This document shows, one piece after another, positions 1 to 7,980 of a stretch of 64,000 bases of DNA. Within the stretch, counting starts at the first letter, position 1. Each line of letters opens with the position of its first letter. Origin of the DNA: JAVBKX01 sp031553835 (lineage in GTDB: Bacteria; Bacteroidota; Bacteroidia; Bacteroidales; Azobacteroidaceae); the NCBI GenBank assembly GCA_031553835.1, contig JAVBKX010000001.1, positions 1-64,000 of the forward strand. The letters are read 5' to 3'. A model generated the notes under the pieces. The model was not told the DNA's origin and made no database searches. It worked only from the letters and a program-made list of their open reading frames with translations. Made by a program: the position numbers and the translations under genes.

Positions 1-1
1 T

Positions 2-1036
2 GTGGATTTAGGCACCACCACGATTCCAGCCCAGCCAGCGGGTAGCCAGCTGATCACGGAGACAGACTATTGCGGTCATATCATTTATGAAAATGGGAAA
101 TTGAAACGAATCCTTCATCGGGAGGGTTACCTTACTAAAACGACGAAATACGATTACTATTATTACCTGAAAGACCATTTGGGGAATAACCGGGTGGTCA
201 CGAAATGGACAGGTAGTGGTTATACACCAAGCTCTCAAACGATACTGCAGGCGACGAATTATTACCCCTCTGGATTGCCTTATGGCGAACAGAATTGTGG
301 TGGTAGTTACAGTCCCGGTGTGTTTAACCCCTCTGCCCAGCCTTACAAGTTCGGGGGCAAGGAATACGAGACGATGTATGGGTTGAACCAGTACTACCAG
401 GGTTTTAGATTGTTCGGGAGTGATTTGCCGATTACGCCGACACAGGATCCGAGGTTGGAGAAGTATTATGATACCAGTCCGTATGTACAATATGGAAATA
501 ATCCGATAAGATATGTGGATCCGGATGGGAAAAATATTAAAAATCCGGCACATTGGGTACAATTTGCTAAAAATTTGTATAGAGCTTCTACTGCTGTTGC
601 ATCAGTGGGACTTCAAGTGTCTGCAAATGTTGATGTTTCTGTTGCTAAAGTTGGAGTTGATATTAATGCCGGATCTGTTGATCTGGTTGGAGTTAGAAAT
701 GGAACCTTTACTCCAAATGAAAATACTCCACAAGTAAGTCAAGGTGTTGATGTTAATGTTGGTATAGTTTCGTTTAGTACGGGGACGACTGTAACAGATA
801 CAGGGCAATCTACAATTACAGAAAATAGTATTTCAGTAGGAGTTTCAGTATTTGAAAGCTATCAAACAGAAACAACAGAAACGGATCAAGCTACAAATCA
901 ATCTATCACGACAACAGAAACTGGAGTGAAAGCTGCAGATATGAAAGTTCAAGTAGCACTTGGATTTGGTGTTGAATTAAGTATCGATACAGAAAAAGCA
1001 GCAAAGGCTTTACATGATTTATTAACTACAGAATAG
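2..1036 (+). CDS. Rhs-family protein, C-terminal part with toxin tip (5' partial)
   Basis: The gene enters from outside the window, so base 2 is not the real start. Residues 1-172 of the visible part are the Rhs repeat-associated core (YYYLKDHLGNNR, YDTSPYVQYGNNP) that closes the Rhs cocoon. The conserved border is DPDG at residues 173-176, the Bacteroidota form of the cleavage junction. The following 168-residue tip is variable, AT-richer than the core, and rich in V, S, T and N, with alternating hydrophobic strands and no visible nuclease motif. In Rhs systems the tip is the toxin and the next gene the immunity protein; here that gene is a polytopic membrane protein one base away. A membrane target is therefore inferred, not shown. 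Confidence 0.85.
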   Translation: MDLGTTTIPAQPAGSQLITETDYCGHIIYENGKLKRILHREGYLTKTTKYDYYYYLKDHLGNNRVVTKWTGSGYTPSSQTILQATNYYPSGLPYGEQNCGGSYSPGVFNPSAQPYKFGGKEYETMYGLNQYYQGFRLFGSDLPITPTQDPRLEKYYDTSPYVQYGNNPIRYVDPDGKNIKNPAHWVQFAKNLYRASTAVASVGLQVSANVDVSVAKVGVDINAGSVDLVGVRNGTFTPNENTPQVSQGVDVNVGIVSFSTGTTVTDTGQSTITENSISVGVSVFESYQTETTETDQATNQSITTTETGVKAADMKVQVALGFGVELSIDTEKAAKALHDLLTTE

Positions 1037-1037
1037 A

Positions 1038-1520
1038 ATGAGTGCACTGGCAAAAAAAAGATTGAAGGCATTACTCGTAGATATAATTATATTAGGAGTA
1101 TTAGGTATATTAATTTTAATTATATTCATGATTGTTGTAGATAAAAATTTTCTTTGTATATATAGCTTAACTATAGCTATCGTTTATAGTTTATTCTTTT
1201 GTAAAGATGTCATTAATGGGCAAAGTATCGGAAAAAAGATGTTAAAATTGCAAATTATCACGGAAAAAGGAAAAGCTGCGAGTTTGCGAAGTCTTATCAT
1301 AAGGAATATGATAGCTTTAATGCAACCAATCGACGCACTCTATATGATAAATAATCCTGGGAAAAGATTGGGAGATATTGTATGTAAAACAAGAGTGGTT
1401 GATGCTTCAAGAAAAATCAAATATGAGTTTAATCCATTGCTTTTAATTTTTCATATTATTACTGTAGTTTTTGTTACATTTTCTTTTTTTATTGTTATCT
1501 GTATTATGTTTTTACAGTAA
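1038..1520 (+). CDS. RDD-family membrane protein, candidate Rhs immunity protein
   Basis: A 160-aa integral membrane protein with hydrophobic segments at about residues 11-34, 38-54 and 133-158. The central stretch GQSIGKKMLKLQII and the later KRLGDIVCKTRVV with an upstream RN are the RDD-family signature. The start codon lies one base after the stop of the preceding Rhs gene, so the two are almost certainly cotranscribed and translationally coupled. RDD proteins are poorly characterised; some are proposed ion exchangers. The position directly behind a variable Rhs tip is where immunity genes sit, so I infer that it protects against that tip. The RDD assignment is firm, the immunity role is inference. 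Confidence 0.75.
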   Translation: MSALAKKRLKALLVDIIILGVLGILILIIFMIVVDKNFLCIYSLTIAIVYSLFFCKDVINGQSIGKKMLKLQIITEKGKAASLRSLIIRNMIALMQPIDALYMINNPGKRLGDIVCKTRVVDASRKIKYEFNPLLLIFHIITVVFVTFSFFIVICIMFLQ

Positions 1521-1557
1521 CTATTATTCTAATTTATAACTAAAAATTCAAAGATTA

Positions 1558-1719
1558 ATGTGTTATATATTTAATAGATCGACTGATGAAAAAATCGTAG
1601 GAATTGTAGATTTTCAAGATTATTATTGTAAAAGCGATTTATTGAAATACAAAAAAATGGCAACCAATGTGGGGATTGATTATGATAAACTTTCGAAATT
1701 AAATTGTAACGAATATTAA
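1558..1719 (+). CDS. Small hypothetical ORF, 53 aa
   Basis: ATG to TAA, 53 codons, 37 nt after the RDD gene. The product begins MCYIFNRSTDEKIVGIV and ends KLNCNEY. It is not recognisable by family. It could be a fragment of a lost immunity gene, since it lies in the Rhs cassette array and codon use is AT-rich like the tips. No clear start signal is visible, so this could also be chance. Confidence 0.3.
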   Translation: MCYIFNRSTDEKIVGIVDFQDYYCKSDLLKYKKMATNVGIDYDKLSKLNCNEY

Positions 1720-1861
1720 AGTTATGTTTTAGTATTACAAAAAATTTGAAAGATAGAAGAATTTCATTCAAAAAACAAGGCCGTTGTCTTGTAATAAGTC
1801 ATTTGACAGATAAATATGAAATTTTGCATCCATATATTGTTAGTTGTACTTTTCCACCGTT

Positions 1862-1884
1862 GAGCGGAGATTATATCTCCGTTC
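1862..1884 (+). repeat. Hairpin related to the Rhs-array repeats
   Basis: Stem GAGCGGAGA / TCTCCGTTC (one G-U pair), loop 5 nt. It follows CCGTT, giving the same CCGTTGAGCG start as the stems at 3937 and 4698. A second small palindrome, GGAGTTTTCAACTCC, lies at 1894-1908. It may terminate transcription of the upstream cassette or mark a recombination border. Confidence 0.5.
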
Positions 1885-1946
1885 GAAAAGATAGGAGTTT
1901 TCAACTCCCATGCAAAAATTGATTAAGAAGCAAAGTGAAAAGGTAA

Positions 1947-3404
1947 ATGATTATAAAAGAATTGAAATATGGAGTCTGGAATATAAGGCGATTACCAATT
2001 GCCCAAAAGAAGACTGCGGAATTACAAATTACCAATAAGGAAACGACGAAATTACAAATTCCGTGGAATCGGGGCGTGATGGGGACAGTATATTATACCC
2101 CATTGAACCTACCCAAACATATTCAGTTTAAGAACGGCCACAGTATCGATTACAGCTACGATGCCCTGGGTGTACAACGGCGGGTGAAATATACGACATT
2201 GAAAACGACTGTCAATGTGGAGTTGGGTTCCACTTCGGTTGCTTCCCAGCCTGCAAGTAATTTGATGACTATGACGACAGATTATTGCGGCCACATTATT
2301 TATGAGGATGGAAAATTGAAACGGATCCTTCACCCGGAGGGTTACCTGACGAAAACGACCAAATATGAATACTATTATTACCTGAAAGACCATTTGGGTA
2401 ATAACCGGACGGTGACAAAATGGTCGGGTAGCGGATATACGCCTACCTCCCAAGCCATTGTCCAGGCGACGAATTATTATCCATCGGGATTGCCTTTTGG
2501 TGAGCAGCTCTATGGAGGAAGTAGCAGTCCGGGTATTTATAGTCCGGGTACACAGCCCTACAAGTTCCAGGGCAAAGAATATGAGATGATGTACGGGTTG
2601 AACCAGTACTACCAGGGCGCAAGGTTTTTCGGAAGTGATTTACCGATGACGCCGACACAGGATCCGTTGGCAGAGAAGTATTATGATATAAGCCCGTATG
2701 TGCAGTGTTTAAACAATCCGGTGAATTATATTGACCCGGACGGAAGATCAACACATACAGACTCTTTGGGTCATGTAGTTGCTGTTTACAATAATGACGA
2801 CATGGGTGTTTACAAGCATAATATTAGTGCTTCATCATACGATGGTAGTCAATTGTCTGCCGACGGAGGTGTAAGAATGGGAGAAACGGAGTATTGGGAT
2901 GAATTTTCTCCTCTTTATGCAGAACCAAATGCAGATGGCTCAATGGGAGGTTTTACGATCCAATTTGGAAAATCATTTGACCCCGTAATAGAAAAACTGC
3001 ATGCAGAATCTACAAACATGAATCTGCAGGAAATTGCAGCTGAATCAGGAGGGGGAGGTAAATTTGATATAAAAAGACAGTATGTAAATACAGGAGGTTT
3101 ATTGAATGGGAAATATGCTTCTTCCCGGTCTGCTGGGAATTATCTAGCAGGCTACAATGCTTCGACAGGTACCTTTTTAGGCGTTGGTATTTCTTTTACT
3201 ACATTCCAACAATTAGCAGGGGCATTACATTTGGCAGAAATTGATAAGCGGATGTTAACAACAACACAAAAGATCGGTATTGTTTTATTTGGTGGCGACT
3301 TATGGAGTAAGTATGACTCTAGATATCGAGCTCCTATGTGGGGAGAAATTCCTTATCAATATCGAATGAGTAAAAGGGGGTGGGATTATGGAAAAAAGAG
3401 ATAA
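1947..3404 (+). CDS. Displaced Rhs core plus toxin tip (orphan cassette)
   Basis: Rhs homology begins only near residue 48 (YYTPLNLPKHI, then a YDALG repeat). The first ~44 residues are low-complexity with a repeated AATTACAAATT DNA motif and look like fused intergenic sequence; M45 at 2079 is an alternative start. Residues ~95-262 closely parallel the first Rhs copy. The border DPDG is at 263-266, followed by a 219-aa tip unrelated to the first one. The tip end carries FDIK and SSRSAGNYLAGY, which resembles the polymorphic-toxin type 44 class from memory; this needs a profile search. There is no signal peptide or full Rhs shell, so it is probably a silent cassette usable by recombination into the main gene. 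Confidence 0.75.
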   Translation: MIIKELKYGVWNIRRLPIAQKKTAELQITNKETTKLQIPWNRGVMGTVYYTPLNLPKHIQFKNGHSIDYSYDALGVQRRVKYTTLKTTVNVELGSTSVASQPASNLMTMTTDYCGHIIYEDGKLKRILHPEGYLTKTTKYEYYYYLKDHLGNNRTVTKWSGSGYTPTSQAIVQATNYYPSGLPFGEQLYGGSSSPGIYSPGTQPYKFQGKEYEMMYGLNQYYQGARFFGSDLPMTPTQDPLAEKYYDISPYVQCLNNPVNYIDPDGRSTHTDSLGHVVAVYNNDDMGVYKHNISASSYDGSQLSADGGVRMGETEYWDEFSPLYAEPNADGSMGGFTIQFGKSFDPVIEKLHAESTNMNLQEIAAESGGGGKFDIKRQYVNTGGLLNGKYASSRSAGNYLAGYNASTGTFLGVGISFTTFQQLAGALHLAEIDKRMLTTTQKIGIVLFGGDLWSKYDSRYRAPMWGEIPYQYRMSKRGWDYGKKR

Positions 3405-3885
3405 AATAAAAATCGGATGTGGAATATTATTTTCCATTGGGATTATGTTTTTTCTTATTCGTATTTATAATGCTTTAAGCACCTTTGATGAAACTTTAAG
3501 AGCGAAGGAACATTCTATAGCTATAGAATTTAAGAGGGTGGATCAAACTATCTTTATCACATCAAGAAGATGGGGATTAGGAGGACAGCACTTTCACACA
3601 GTCATCTCAACGGTCGACTTTGCAAGTCATAATATACCCATTGATCAAGAAAAAGATATTGTCTTGGATAATAGGTGTGGCCTATATTATAAAAAACAAG
3701 ATCCGGATAGTTTATTTATTTTCTTGCCATCTAATTCTTATACAGAAGAAAGAGAGGATTATAGACAAATAGGTAACATTAATGTAAAAATAATGGAAGT
3801 AAAAAACATGACATATAGTAGCTTCAAAAATAGTTATCGAATGTTAGGGTTGATTCCTCTCCTTTGTTCTGATAGTATAAGATGA
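3388..3885 (+). CDS. Single-pass membrane protein, candidate immunity to the second Rhs tip
   Basis: A 165-aa protein whose start overlaps the end of the Rhs tip gene by 17 nt and is preceded by a purine-rich AAAAGGGGG. One membrane segment lies at about residues 9-27; the rest is soluble and probably outside the cytoplasm. I recognise no family. The overlap, the same strand, and the position after a variable tip match the toxin-immunity arrangement. A membrane-anchored periplasmic immunity protein would fit a tip acting in the periplasm or at the wall. Function is inferred from position only. Confidence 0.6.
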   Translation: MEKRDKIKIGCGILFSIGIMFFLIRIYNALSTFDETLRAKEHSIAIEFKRVDQTIFITSRRWGLGGQHFHTVISTVDFASHNIPIDQEKDIVLDNRCGLYYKKQDPDSLFIFLPSNSYTEEREDYRQIGNINVKIMEVKNMTYSSFKNSYRMLGLIPLLCSDSIR

Positions 3886-3894
3886 GCAAGATAC

Positions 3895-3981
3895 TGTGTT
3901 TCGGTCCCCTGTTCAGCGCAGATTAATGGTATTCGTCCGTTGAGCGAAGTCTTCTGATTTCGCTCAACGGGGATAAAGAAA
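3895..3981 (+). repeat. Rhs-array repeat, copy A (87 bp with 12-bp hairpin)
   Basis: This matches 4656-4742 at 81 of 87 positions. It contains a perfect stem, CCGTTGAGCGAA (3937-3948) and TTCGCTCAACGG (3959-3970), with a 10-nt loop. It starts 10 nt after the preceding immunity gene and ends just before the next toxin remnant, so it sits exactly at a cassette border. One of the six differences to copy B turns a C-G pair into T-G, which keeps pairing in RNA. Confidence 0.85.
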
Positions 3982-3987
3982 GAGAAA

Positions 3988-4077
3988 CAATATGTGCAGT
4001 TTCAAAATCAGCAAAAGGGTCAAAAAAACCAGAAATATATTCCCCCTACTAATCCTAATAAACGTCCAAAACAATGA
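3988..4077 (+). pseudogene. Relic: last 30 codons of a lost Rhs toxin
   Basis: This frame reads QYVQFQNQQKGQ followed by KYIPPTNPNKRPKQ and a stop, and has no start. The stop TGA overlaps the ATG of the next gene as ATGA, the usual toxin-immunity coupling. The Lys/Gln/Pro-rich ending looks like the tail of a nuclease-type Rhs tip. The rest of the toxin has been replaced by the 87-bp repeat, leaving the immunity gene as an orphan. An in-frame TGA at 3955 bounds the frame upstream. Confidence 0.6.
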
Positions 4078-4637
4078 AGACAATGAATTTATTAAAAGAT
4101 TTTTTTGATGATAGTAAAAAGAAGAACTCTCTTTTATCTATTTATGACAATAAAAATGAGATAGATAAATTTTATGTAGGTTATGTCGTTGACCTGTTTG
4201 ATGATTCCATTCTTTTATATTCCTTTGATGAAAATGGAGAAAAAGATGGGTATCTTTTAATTCGGTTAGTTGACATTTTTAAGATTGAAAAAGAATCTAT
4301 TTATTTAAATAATTTAAGCTTTCTTATTAAACAAAATGAATTAATTAATAAGAAACAAAGTAAGAGATTTAAGAAAGAAAGTAAGGATGGTATTATATCA
4401 ATATCATCTATGTGTCAAAAAAATAAGATTTTGTTAACGATAAAACTTATATATGAGGATTATCTTACTGGCTACATTGTTGGAGAAGACAATGAATATT
4501 TTCTTATTGAAACATATTCTAATGATGGACTGCAAAATGGATATAATTTGATTGAATACAGGGATATACAGAACTTGCATTTTGCAGGAAAAGAAGAAGA
4601 AAATTTAATTAAACTTATTGGACTTAATAAGAAATAA
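4074..4637 (+). CDS. Orphan immunity candidate with a duplicated small beta domain
   Basis: A 187-aa soluble protein. Two halves share one pattern: FYVGYVVDLFDDSILLYS followed by G-KDGY-LIRLVDI (about residues 33-72), and YLTGYIVGEDNEYFLIET followed by G-QNGY-LIEYRDI (about 129-168). This suggests two copies of a small beta-barrel domain. The start overlaps the stop of a toxin relic. It is flanked on both sides by the 87-bp hairpin repeat, so repeat, toxin tail, immunity gene, repeat forms one mobile-looking unit. I do not recognise a named family. Orphan immunity genes of this sort protect against related cells that still carry the toxin. Confidence 0.6.
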   Translation: MKTMNLLKDFFDDSKKKNSLLSIYDNKNEIDKFYVGYVVDLFDDSILLYSFDENGEKDGYLLIRLVDIFKIEKESIYLNNLSFLIKQNELINKKQSKRFKKESKDGIISISSMCQKNKILLTIKLIYEDYLTGYIVGEDNEYFLIETYSNDGLQNGYNLIEYRDIQNLHFAGKEEENLIKLIGLNKK

Positions 4638-4655
4638 TTTATCAGTCAGCAAGTT

Positions 4656-4742
4656 TGTGTTTTGGTCCCCTGTTCAGCGCAGATGAATGGCATTCGTCCG
4701 TTGAGTGAAGCCTTCTGATTTCGCTCAACGAGGATAAAGAAA
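4656..4742 (+). repeat. Rhs-array repeat, copy B
   Basis: This is the second copy of the 87-bp repeat. Its hairpin pairs CGTTGAGTGAA (4699-4709) with TTCGCTCAACG (4720-4730) through one G-U pair. It starts 18 nt after the orphan immunity gene and ends the Rhs array before the convergent symporter gene. Confidence 0.8.
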
Positions 4743-4777
4743 TATTTGTTATTCAATCGGTTAAATCAAATCGATGA

Positions 4778-4900
4778 AAATCTAAAATACATTATCCTGA
4801 ACACAACCTACAGCGAACGAAAGCGCAATTAAAATTACTCAAGGATATGGAAATACATTATGTGGAAATGCAAAATATTGTCAAAGAGGCTTTCAAATAA
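4778..4900 (+). pseudogene. Possible 3' relic of another gene
   Basis: An open frame without a start runs to TAA at 4898 and reads NLQRTKAQLKLLKDMEIHY then VEMQNIVKEAFK. The charged helical ending looks protein-like. It lies just behind repeat copy B, in the place where a toxin tail stands after copy A. It may be a further decayed cassette or simply chance. Confidence 0.25.
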
Positions 4901-4933
4901 AAGCGACAGGATGAAGGGTAAAAAATGCAGGCT

Positions 4934-6394
4934 TTATACAGAGTGTTTATGGCTTGGTAAGGATAAGAGATAAAGTCCCAACACCACTAATCCGGCATTG
5001 ATGATCAATGTCTCATACCCAAAGGTGTATCCGAACTGTTGCTTACACCCATAACTAAGTAAAAAACAAATAACAGGAGCAGCCAGACAAATGTACGGAA
5101 CCCAACGATCGTCCGTGTTTTTTTTTGTCAATAATCCAAATGCGAAAAGACCCAATAAGGGGCCGTATGTATAAGATGCAATCATGTAGATAGCATCGAT
5201 AATGCTGGAATTATTGGCAGCACGAAACAACAACATGATTAAAATAAAAAATACTGAAATCAACAAATGTACCCGGATACGGATTTTCCTGGCTTTGGCT
5301 TCCGGATAACGGGATGTATCCAGCAAATCAACACAAACAGAAGTGGTAAGGCCTGTTAATGCTGAATCTGCACTGGCAAAAGTGACAGCGATGACTCCGA
5401 CGATAAAAAAAATCAACGCGGCATTTCCAAAATGAGATTGCGTCAACAACATCGGCAAAATATCGTCGGCCAACGGAGGCAGTTCTATACTATTTTGAGT
5501 AGAAAATACAAGTAATAAAACTCCTAAACATAAAAACAGAAAATTGACCGGTACAAATGCACAACTATACCAACATACATTTTTCTGCGCTGATTTCAAA
5601 TCCCGACACGACAAGTTTTTTTGCATCATTTCCTGATCGACTCCGGTCATTGCTAATGTTACAAATACTCCACTCAGAAATTGTTTGAAAAAATTCTGCC
5701 GGGAAACCCAATCATCAAAAACAAACATCCGGGAATGAGGACTTTGTTTTACGGTATCAATAACGCCGGCCAAATCCAGGTTCATTTTATCTGCTACCTG
5801 CCAGATAATCAGAATCAATGCCGTCAACAAACAAATTGTTTGCAACAAGTCCGTCCAAATAATCGTCCGCACACCGCTGCGGAATGTATATAACCAGATC
5901 ATTCCCAAAAACACAGCCGCCGTTACAACAAAGGGGATATGCCATGTACTGAAAACATAAGTCTGCAATATCATCACTGCAACATACAGCCGCGCTGCCG
6001 CGCCAATGGTACGGGACAACAAGAAAAACGAGGAGCCGGTTTTATATGCCCGCTTCCCGATTCGTTCTCCCAAATATCCGTATATACTGGTAAGATTCAA
6101 CCGGTAATATAAAGGCAACAATACAAAGGCGATGACGATATAGCCCAGTAAAAATCCGAGTACCATTTGCATATAAGTCATATCAAAACCGCGCACCATG
6201 CCCGGAACTGAAACAAATGTGACGCCCGACAAAGAAGAACCAATCATGCCGATGGCAACGATATACCAGGGAGATTGTTTATTTCCTAAATAAAATGCAG
6301 CATTTTCGGAATGCCGTTTCCCTATGATCCAGGAAATGAATAATAAAAGAGAAAAATAAGACAGGAGGATGATTAAAATTACAGAACCATTCAT
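4934..6394 (-). CDS. Sodium:solute symporter (SSS family)
   Basis: A 486-aa polytopic membrane protein with about 13 hydrophobic segments and the SSS hallmark near the N-terminus (SPWYIVAIGMIGSSLSGVTF). The extra conserved GVDQEMMQ after TM6-7 and FASADSALTGLTT near residue 340 also fit the family. It would import an organic solute, often a sugar acid, using the Na+ gradient; the substrate cannot be read from sequence. Na+ coupling fits the Na+-exporting decarboxylase encoded at 20.6-24.8 kb. The start overlaps the stop of a 25-codon leader ORF as ATGA, and a -7 box lies at 6501. Confidence 0.9.
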   Translation of the reverse strand: MNGSVILIILLSYFSLLLFISWIIGKRHSENAAFYLGNKQSPWYIVAIGMIGSSLSGVTFVSVPGMVRGFDMTYMQMVLGFLLGYIVIAFVLLPLYYRLNLTSIYGYLGERIGKRAYKTGSSFFLLSRTIGAAARLYVAVMILQTYVFSTWHIPFVVTAAVFLGMIWLYTFRSGVRTIIWTDLLQTICLLTALILIIWQVADKMNLDLAGVIDTVKQSPHSRMFVFDDWVSRQNFFKQFLSGVFVTLAMTGVDQEMMQKNLSCRDLKSAQKNVCWYSCAFVPVNFLFLCLGVLLLVFSTQNSIELPPLADDILPMLLTQSHFGNAALIFFIVGVIAVTFASADSALTGLTTSVCVDLLDTSRYPEAKARKIRIRVHLLISVFFILIMLLFRAANNSSIIDAIYMIASYTYGPLLGLFAFGLLTKKNTDDRWVPYICLAAPVICFLLSYGCKQQFGYTFGYETLIINAGLVVLGLYLLSLPSHKHSV

Positions 6395-6468
6395 TTGATT
6401 TTGGATATAATTTCAAAATCATGATAAGTTGTGGCATTAATCCACACATTATCTACATGAGAAACCAT
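6391..6468 (-). CDS. 25-codon leader ORF coupled to the symporter
   Basis: ATG to TGA encoding MVSHVDNVWINATTYHDF plus seven residues. The TGA overlaps the symporter ATG (ATGA). It lies 33 nt inside the transcript predicted from the -7 box at 6501-6508. It could be a regulatory upstream ORF or the tail of a lost gene in the same operon. Confidence 0.4.
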   Translation of the reverse strand: MVSHVDNVWINATTYHDFEIISKIK

Positions 6469-6500
6469 ATTAGTTTAATGAGTTAGTCAGAATCAAGGCA

Positions 6501-6508
6501 CAAATATA
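6501..6508 (-). promoter_or_regulatory. -7 box for the symporter transcript
   Basis: Reads TATATTTG on the minus strand, a match to the Bacteroidota -7 consensus TAnnTTTG. A clear -33 element is not visible. Confidence 0.5.
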
Positions 6509-6544
6509 CAATTATTTTCTTCAATTATCCGACAAAGGAAGTGT

Positions 6545-7888
6545 TCAATTTTGTTGCTCAACATTTAGTATTTTGGCGAGCGTCCCATTTTTTTTGGCCT
6601 TCATCATTTTTTTAAATTCGCCGGTCAATTTAATATTATTCGCCGGATTAAACGCATAATCCAGCACTGTATTCCAGGCATACCAGGCAACTGCTTGCTT
6701 ATCGTTTCCTTTTGTGGGATTTTCTATACTGAATTTGGTCATCGCAGCAACAAATACCGACATCACATTACCTTCTTTATCCAAGATTTTGGCAACATTT
6801 TTTTCAACATGGTATTTGTAATCGGGCGTCGCCTGCATCCAGCGTTTTACAGCCGCTATCGCATAAGCTCTGTTCTTATCCGCTGCGTTGACAGGGGTAG
6901 ATAAAATATAATCGGCACAAATCACAATCTGAGGTTGCATCAAACGACAATCAATCTCGTTCTTTAATTCCATGTCGCGCAATTGGTCAAATTGTGCAGG
7001 TTGATACAGCGGCGGAATAAATTCCTCTCCTGCAATGGCTATAAAAAGAGAATCTTTACCGGTTTCTTTCATGTAATAATAAGCGCTCTTCAAATACTCT
7101 TTACATTCATAAGCCCGATTGGGATTTTTCTCTGCATAAAGATCATAAGCGTATTTCATCAAACGCACCGTCGTCGGATAATCCTCATTCAAATAACTGA
7201 TGCAACCCATTCCGAAATATCCTTCCGGTTTCTTTGCATAATACTTAATTACGTTGGCATACGTTTTAAAAGCCTGCTGATCTTCGCCATTCAATAAATA
7301 ACATTTCGCCAGATTCACCAACGCGGTATAACCTTCGGGGAAAATATGCAACGACCGCCGGAAATATTCGATTGCTGCGCCCAACGCATGGTCATTAGCA
7401 TACATTACGCCTGCACTATCGAGGGCTACGACAAACAGGCTATCATAAGTCAGCGCTTTATTGAAAGAAGCGATGGCCAACGACATACTATCTTGTCTTA
7501 CATGATCAACACCTTCGAGATAATAACGGTTGGCATCTGCCGAATGCGACAGGGTATAAAAGCGTTTTTCTTTCTTTTCAATCAAAGATTGTATGGCAAA
7601 ACAATTGCGATAGAGCATTTCAAGGTATTCGTCAAAAACAGCTTGTGGCGCCGTATTTTTCTTCCCGGCATAATCCTGTAATATTTTTTCCTGAGAGATT
7701 CCTTCTTCTTCCAATGAATGCAACAATGCTTTCATCATGCACGAGTTAATCACGGCATCAATCGTGTCATTTGTAGAATTATAAATACAACCGCAGGCTT
7801 TGGTTACTACATCTTCATCGTACGTTTGAGCTATCCCGGCATGTGCTATAAAAAAAAAGAAGAGCAAGAGCGTCTTTTTCATGTTCAT
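6545..7888 (-). CDS. Secreted TPR-repeat protein
   Basis: 447 aa with a signal peptide (MKKTLLLFFFFIAHAGIAQ; the second Met at 7882 may be the start). Residues ~120-260 hold tetratricopeptide repeats, for example the pair ending ALGAAIEYFRRSLHIFPEG and LLNGEDQQAFKTYANVIKYY. A Cys-rich patch (KACGCIYNS, then a further Cys) lies just after the signal peptide. The C-terminal ~150 residues are unrecognised. It probably acts in the periplasm or at the inner face of the outer membrane as a scaffold. It is a single gene, divergent from the esterase gene. Confidence 0.75.
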   Translation of the reverse strand: MNMKKTLLLFFFFIAHAGIAQTYDEDVVTKACGCIYNSTNDTIDAVINSCMMKALLHSLEEEGISQEKILQDYAGKKNTAPQAVFDEYLEMLYRNCFAIQSLIEKKEKRFYTLSHSADANRYYLEGVDHVRQDSMSLAIASFNKALTYDSLFVVALDSAGVMYANDHALGAAIEYFRRSLHIFPEGYTALVNLAKCYLLNGEDQQAFKTYANVIKYYAKKPEGYFGMGCISYLNEDYPTTVRLMKYAYDLYAEKNPNRAYECKEYLKSAYYYMKETGKDSLFIAIAGEEFIPPLYQPAQFDQLRDMELKNEIDCRLMQPQIVICADYILSTPVNAADKNRAYAIAAVKRWMQATPDYKYHVEKNVAKILDKEGNVMSVFVAAMTKFSIENPTKGNDKQAVAWYAWNTVLDYAFNPANNIKLTGEFKKMMKAKKNGTLAKILNVEQQN

Positions 7889-7946
7889 TCATTCAAAATC
7901 ATTGATTTATTTTAAGCAAAAAACGTACCATAATTAAAAGAAATTA

Positions 7947-7954
7947 TACCTTTG
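7947..7954 (+). promoter_or_regulatory. -7 box for the esterase gene
   Basis: TACCTTTG, 26 nt before the ATG at 7981, matching TAnnTTTG. The surrounding TACCTTTGTGAGGT is identical to that at the transposase promoter at 12229. Confidence 0.6.
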
Positions 7955-7980
7955 TGAGGTTAACTTAAAAACAGTCGATC

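Larger units (their letters stand above)
1521..1946. other. Gap between Rhs cassettes with small ORF remnants and hairpins
   Basis: There is no full-length gene here. It holds a 53-codon ORF (1558-1719), then an open but ATG-less frame to about 1915, then two hairpins (1862-1884 and 1894-1908). The CCGTTGAGCG start of the first hairpin is the same as the stem start of the two repeats at 3895 and 4656. I read this as a decayed cassette spacer. Confidence 0.5.
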
